Assembly (NCBI GenBank): GCA_016875255.1 | Contig: VGRU01000079.1 | Coordinates: 1 to 14,013, forward strand | From: Deltaproteobacteria bacterium | Lineage (GTDB): Bacteria; Desulfobacterota; BSN033; UBA1163 | Direction of reading: 5' to 3' | Length of the DNA stretch: 14,013 nt | Shown here: in pieces, positions 13,226 through 14,013 of the stretch | Numbering within the stretch: the first letter of the stretch is position 1 | How the letters are laid out: each line of letters opens with the position of its first letter | Notes under the pieces: generated by a model | Databases searched by the model: none | Seen by the model: only the letters and a program-made list of their open reading frames with translations | Told to the model about the DNA's origin: nothing | Position numbers and translations under genes: made by a program

Positions 13226-14013
13226 TCACCAGGGTCTCTTCTCAAGAAACCGTTTTCTCAATTCCCTCTTCAGAATCTTTCCGGTAGGGCTCTTTGGCAT
13301 CTCATTCAGTATGATGTACTCCTTGGGAACCTTGAAGGGAGAGAGGCGGGATTTCAGGAAGAGTTTCAGTTCCTCCGTCGAAACGGTCTGCCCTGGTTTG
13401 GAAACGATAAAGGCTGTCACCCGCTCCCCCCATTCCTTGTCTGGAAGTCCCACAACAGCGCACTCCTGGATTTCAGGCCGAATGTAGAGCGCTTCTTCCA
13501 CTTCCCGGGGGTAAACATTTTCACCTCCGGTAATGATCAAATCCTTGAGACGGTCCACGACATAAAGATAGCTCTCCGAATCGAAGAGGCCGATGTCTCC
13601 TGATCGAAGCCAGTCATCTTTCCAGAAGGCGGACTGAGTCGCTTCTAAATTGTTAAGATATCCCTTCATCACATTCCGCCCGCGGAAACAAATCTCACCC
13701 TCCTGGCCCTGCTCTAACAGATGACCCGATGCATCCCTTATCTGGACCTCCACCCCGTGAATCGCCTGTCCTACGGATCCCACCACATGCCTGTCCGGGT
13801 AATAATGGTTATAGGTGACAGGCATGCCTTCTGTCATTCCATAAGACTCAGAGATCGTTATTCCAGTCCGTTCTTTCCACTGCTTGACGATCTCTTTGGG
13901 CAATGAGGCGGCTGCCGAGAAACAATAGCGAAGTTTTCCCAGCCTACTCCTTAAATCGTCAATGCTCAGCATGCGCACATAGATCGTAGGAACCGCAAAA
14001 CATTTCGTTAAAA
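13226..14013 (-). CDS. Acyl-CoA synthetase (ANL superfamily), N-terminus beyond the window
   Basis: The frame is open from the window edge, reading LTKCFAVPTIYVRMLS upstream of an in-frame GTG at 13978. That GTG is therefore internal and the true start lies outside. The visible 262 residues include the family blocks FAVPTIY, SESYGMTEG, GEICFRGRNVMKGY, WLRSGDIG, VDRLKDLIITGGENVYPREVEE and PKSPTGKILKREL, with the expected catalytic Lys in PTGK encoded at 13277-13279. The hinge wording GGENVYP matches canonical medium/long-chain, malonyl- or aryl-CoA ligases, and differs from the other ligase in this window. It would make an acyl-CoA from a free acid with ATP. It lies upstream of the Mo operon on the same strand, separated by 319 bp containing a palindrome. 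Substrate unknown. Confidence 0.9.
   Translation of the reverse strand, partial: LTKCFAVPTIYVRMLSIDDLRSRLGKLRYCFSAAASLPKEIVKQWKERTGITISESYGMTEGMPVTYNHYYPDRHVVGSVGQAIHGVEVQIRDASGHLLEQGQEGEICFRGRNVMKGYLNNLEATQSAFWKDDWLRSGDIGLFDSESYLYVVDRLKDLIITGGENVYPREVEEALYIRPEIQECAVVGLPDKEWGERVTAFIVSKPGQTVSTEELKLFLKSRLSPFKVPKEYIILNEMPKSPTGKILKRELRKRFLEKRPW

Overview
The window is about 14 kb of bacterial DNA in which every convincing gene lies on the minus strand, so transcription runs from right to left. The base composition is moderate. The combination of a molybdenum-hydroxylase operon of the anaerobic type, a Liv-type ABC importer, AMP-forming acyl-CoA ligases, a RAYT transposase and many dispersed palindromes (including the GTCATTCCGGC...GCCGGAATCCAG type) suggests an anaerobic or syntrophic bacterium, perhaps Desulfobacterota. 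That placement is inferred from gene style, not from a marker gene.

In transcription order: (1) the C-terminal part of an acyl-CoA ligase, cut by the right edge (13226-14013). (2) A 319-bp spacer with a 90-bp nested palindrome and a candidate promoter. (3) A tightly coupled three-gene molybdenum hydroxylase operon: [2Fe-2S] small subunit (12400-12906), molybdopterin large subunit (10103-12394) and FAD subunit (7749-10106). (4) After a spacer with a candidate promoter, a Liv-type ABC importer: periplasmic binding protein (6373-7653), permeases LivH-like (5208-6080) and LivM-like (4153-5157), ATPases LivG-like (3398-4156) and LivF-like (2650-3396). (5) A complete acyl-CoA ligase (731-2371). (6) A REP-associated tyrosine transposase running off the left edge (1-630).

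The most unusual gene is the FAD subunit. It is 785 residues long, more than twice the usual size, because a whole GltD-like NAD(P)H:FAD oxidoreductase with its Fe-S domain sits inside the FAD/[4Fe-4S] domain. The insert enters next to the loop that carries the extra [4Fe-4S] cluster in 4-hydroxybenzoyl-CoA reductase-type enzymes, and leaves exactly at the fourth cysteine of that loop. This would give the hydroxylase a built-in pyridine-nucleotide module and possibly a continuous Fe-S/flavin wire.

A working model: the ABC importer takes up an organic (possibly aromatic or heteroaromatic) acid, one or both ligases make its CoA thioester, and the Mo enzyme oxidises it or reductively dehydroxylates it, exchanging electrons with NAD(P)H. 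The layout recalls the hba region of Rhodopseudomonas palustris (ligase, 4-hydroxybenzoyl-CoA reductase, Liv-type transporter). The substrate cannot be read from the sequence. No transcriptional regulator and no Mo-cofactor maturation gene lies in the window.

The spacers are dense in palindromes. Two are roughly 100-bp cloverleaf elements bounded by GTCAT/ATGAC. Others are a bulged hairpin and a 17-bp palindrome before livH, a nested palindrome before the Mo operon, and a REP-like palindrome inside the coding linker of the FAD subunit. There are also short tandem repeats of 9 bp and 7 bp. No tRNA, rRNA, CRISPR array or integrase was seen.
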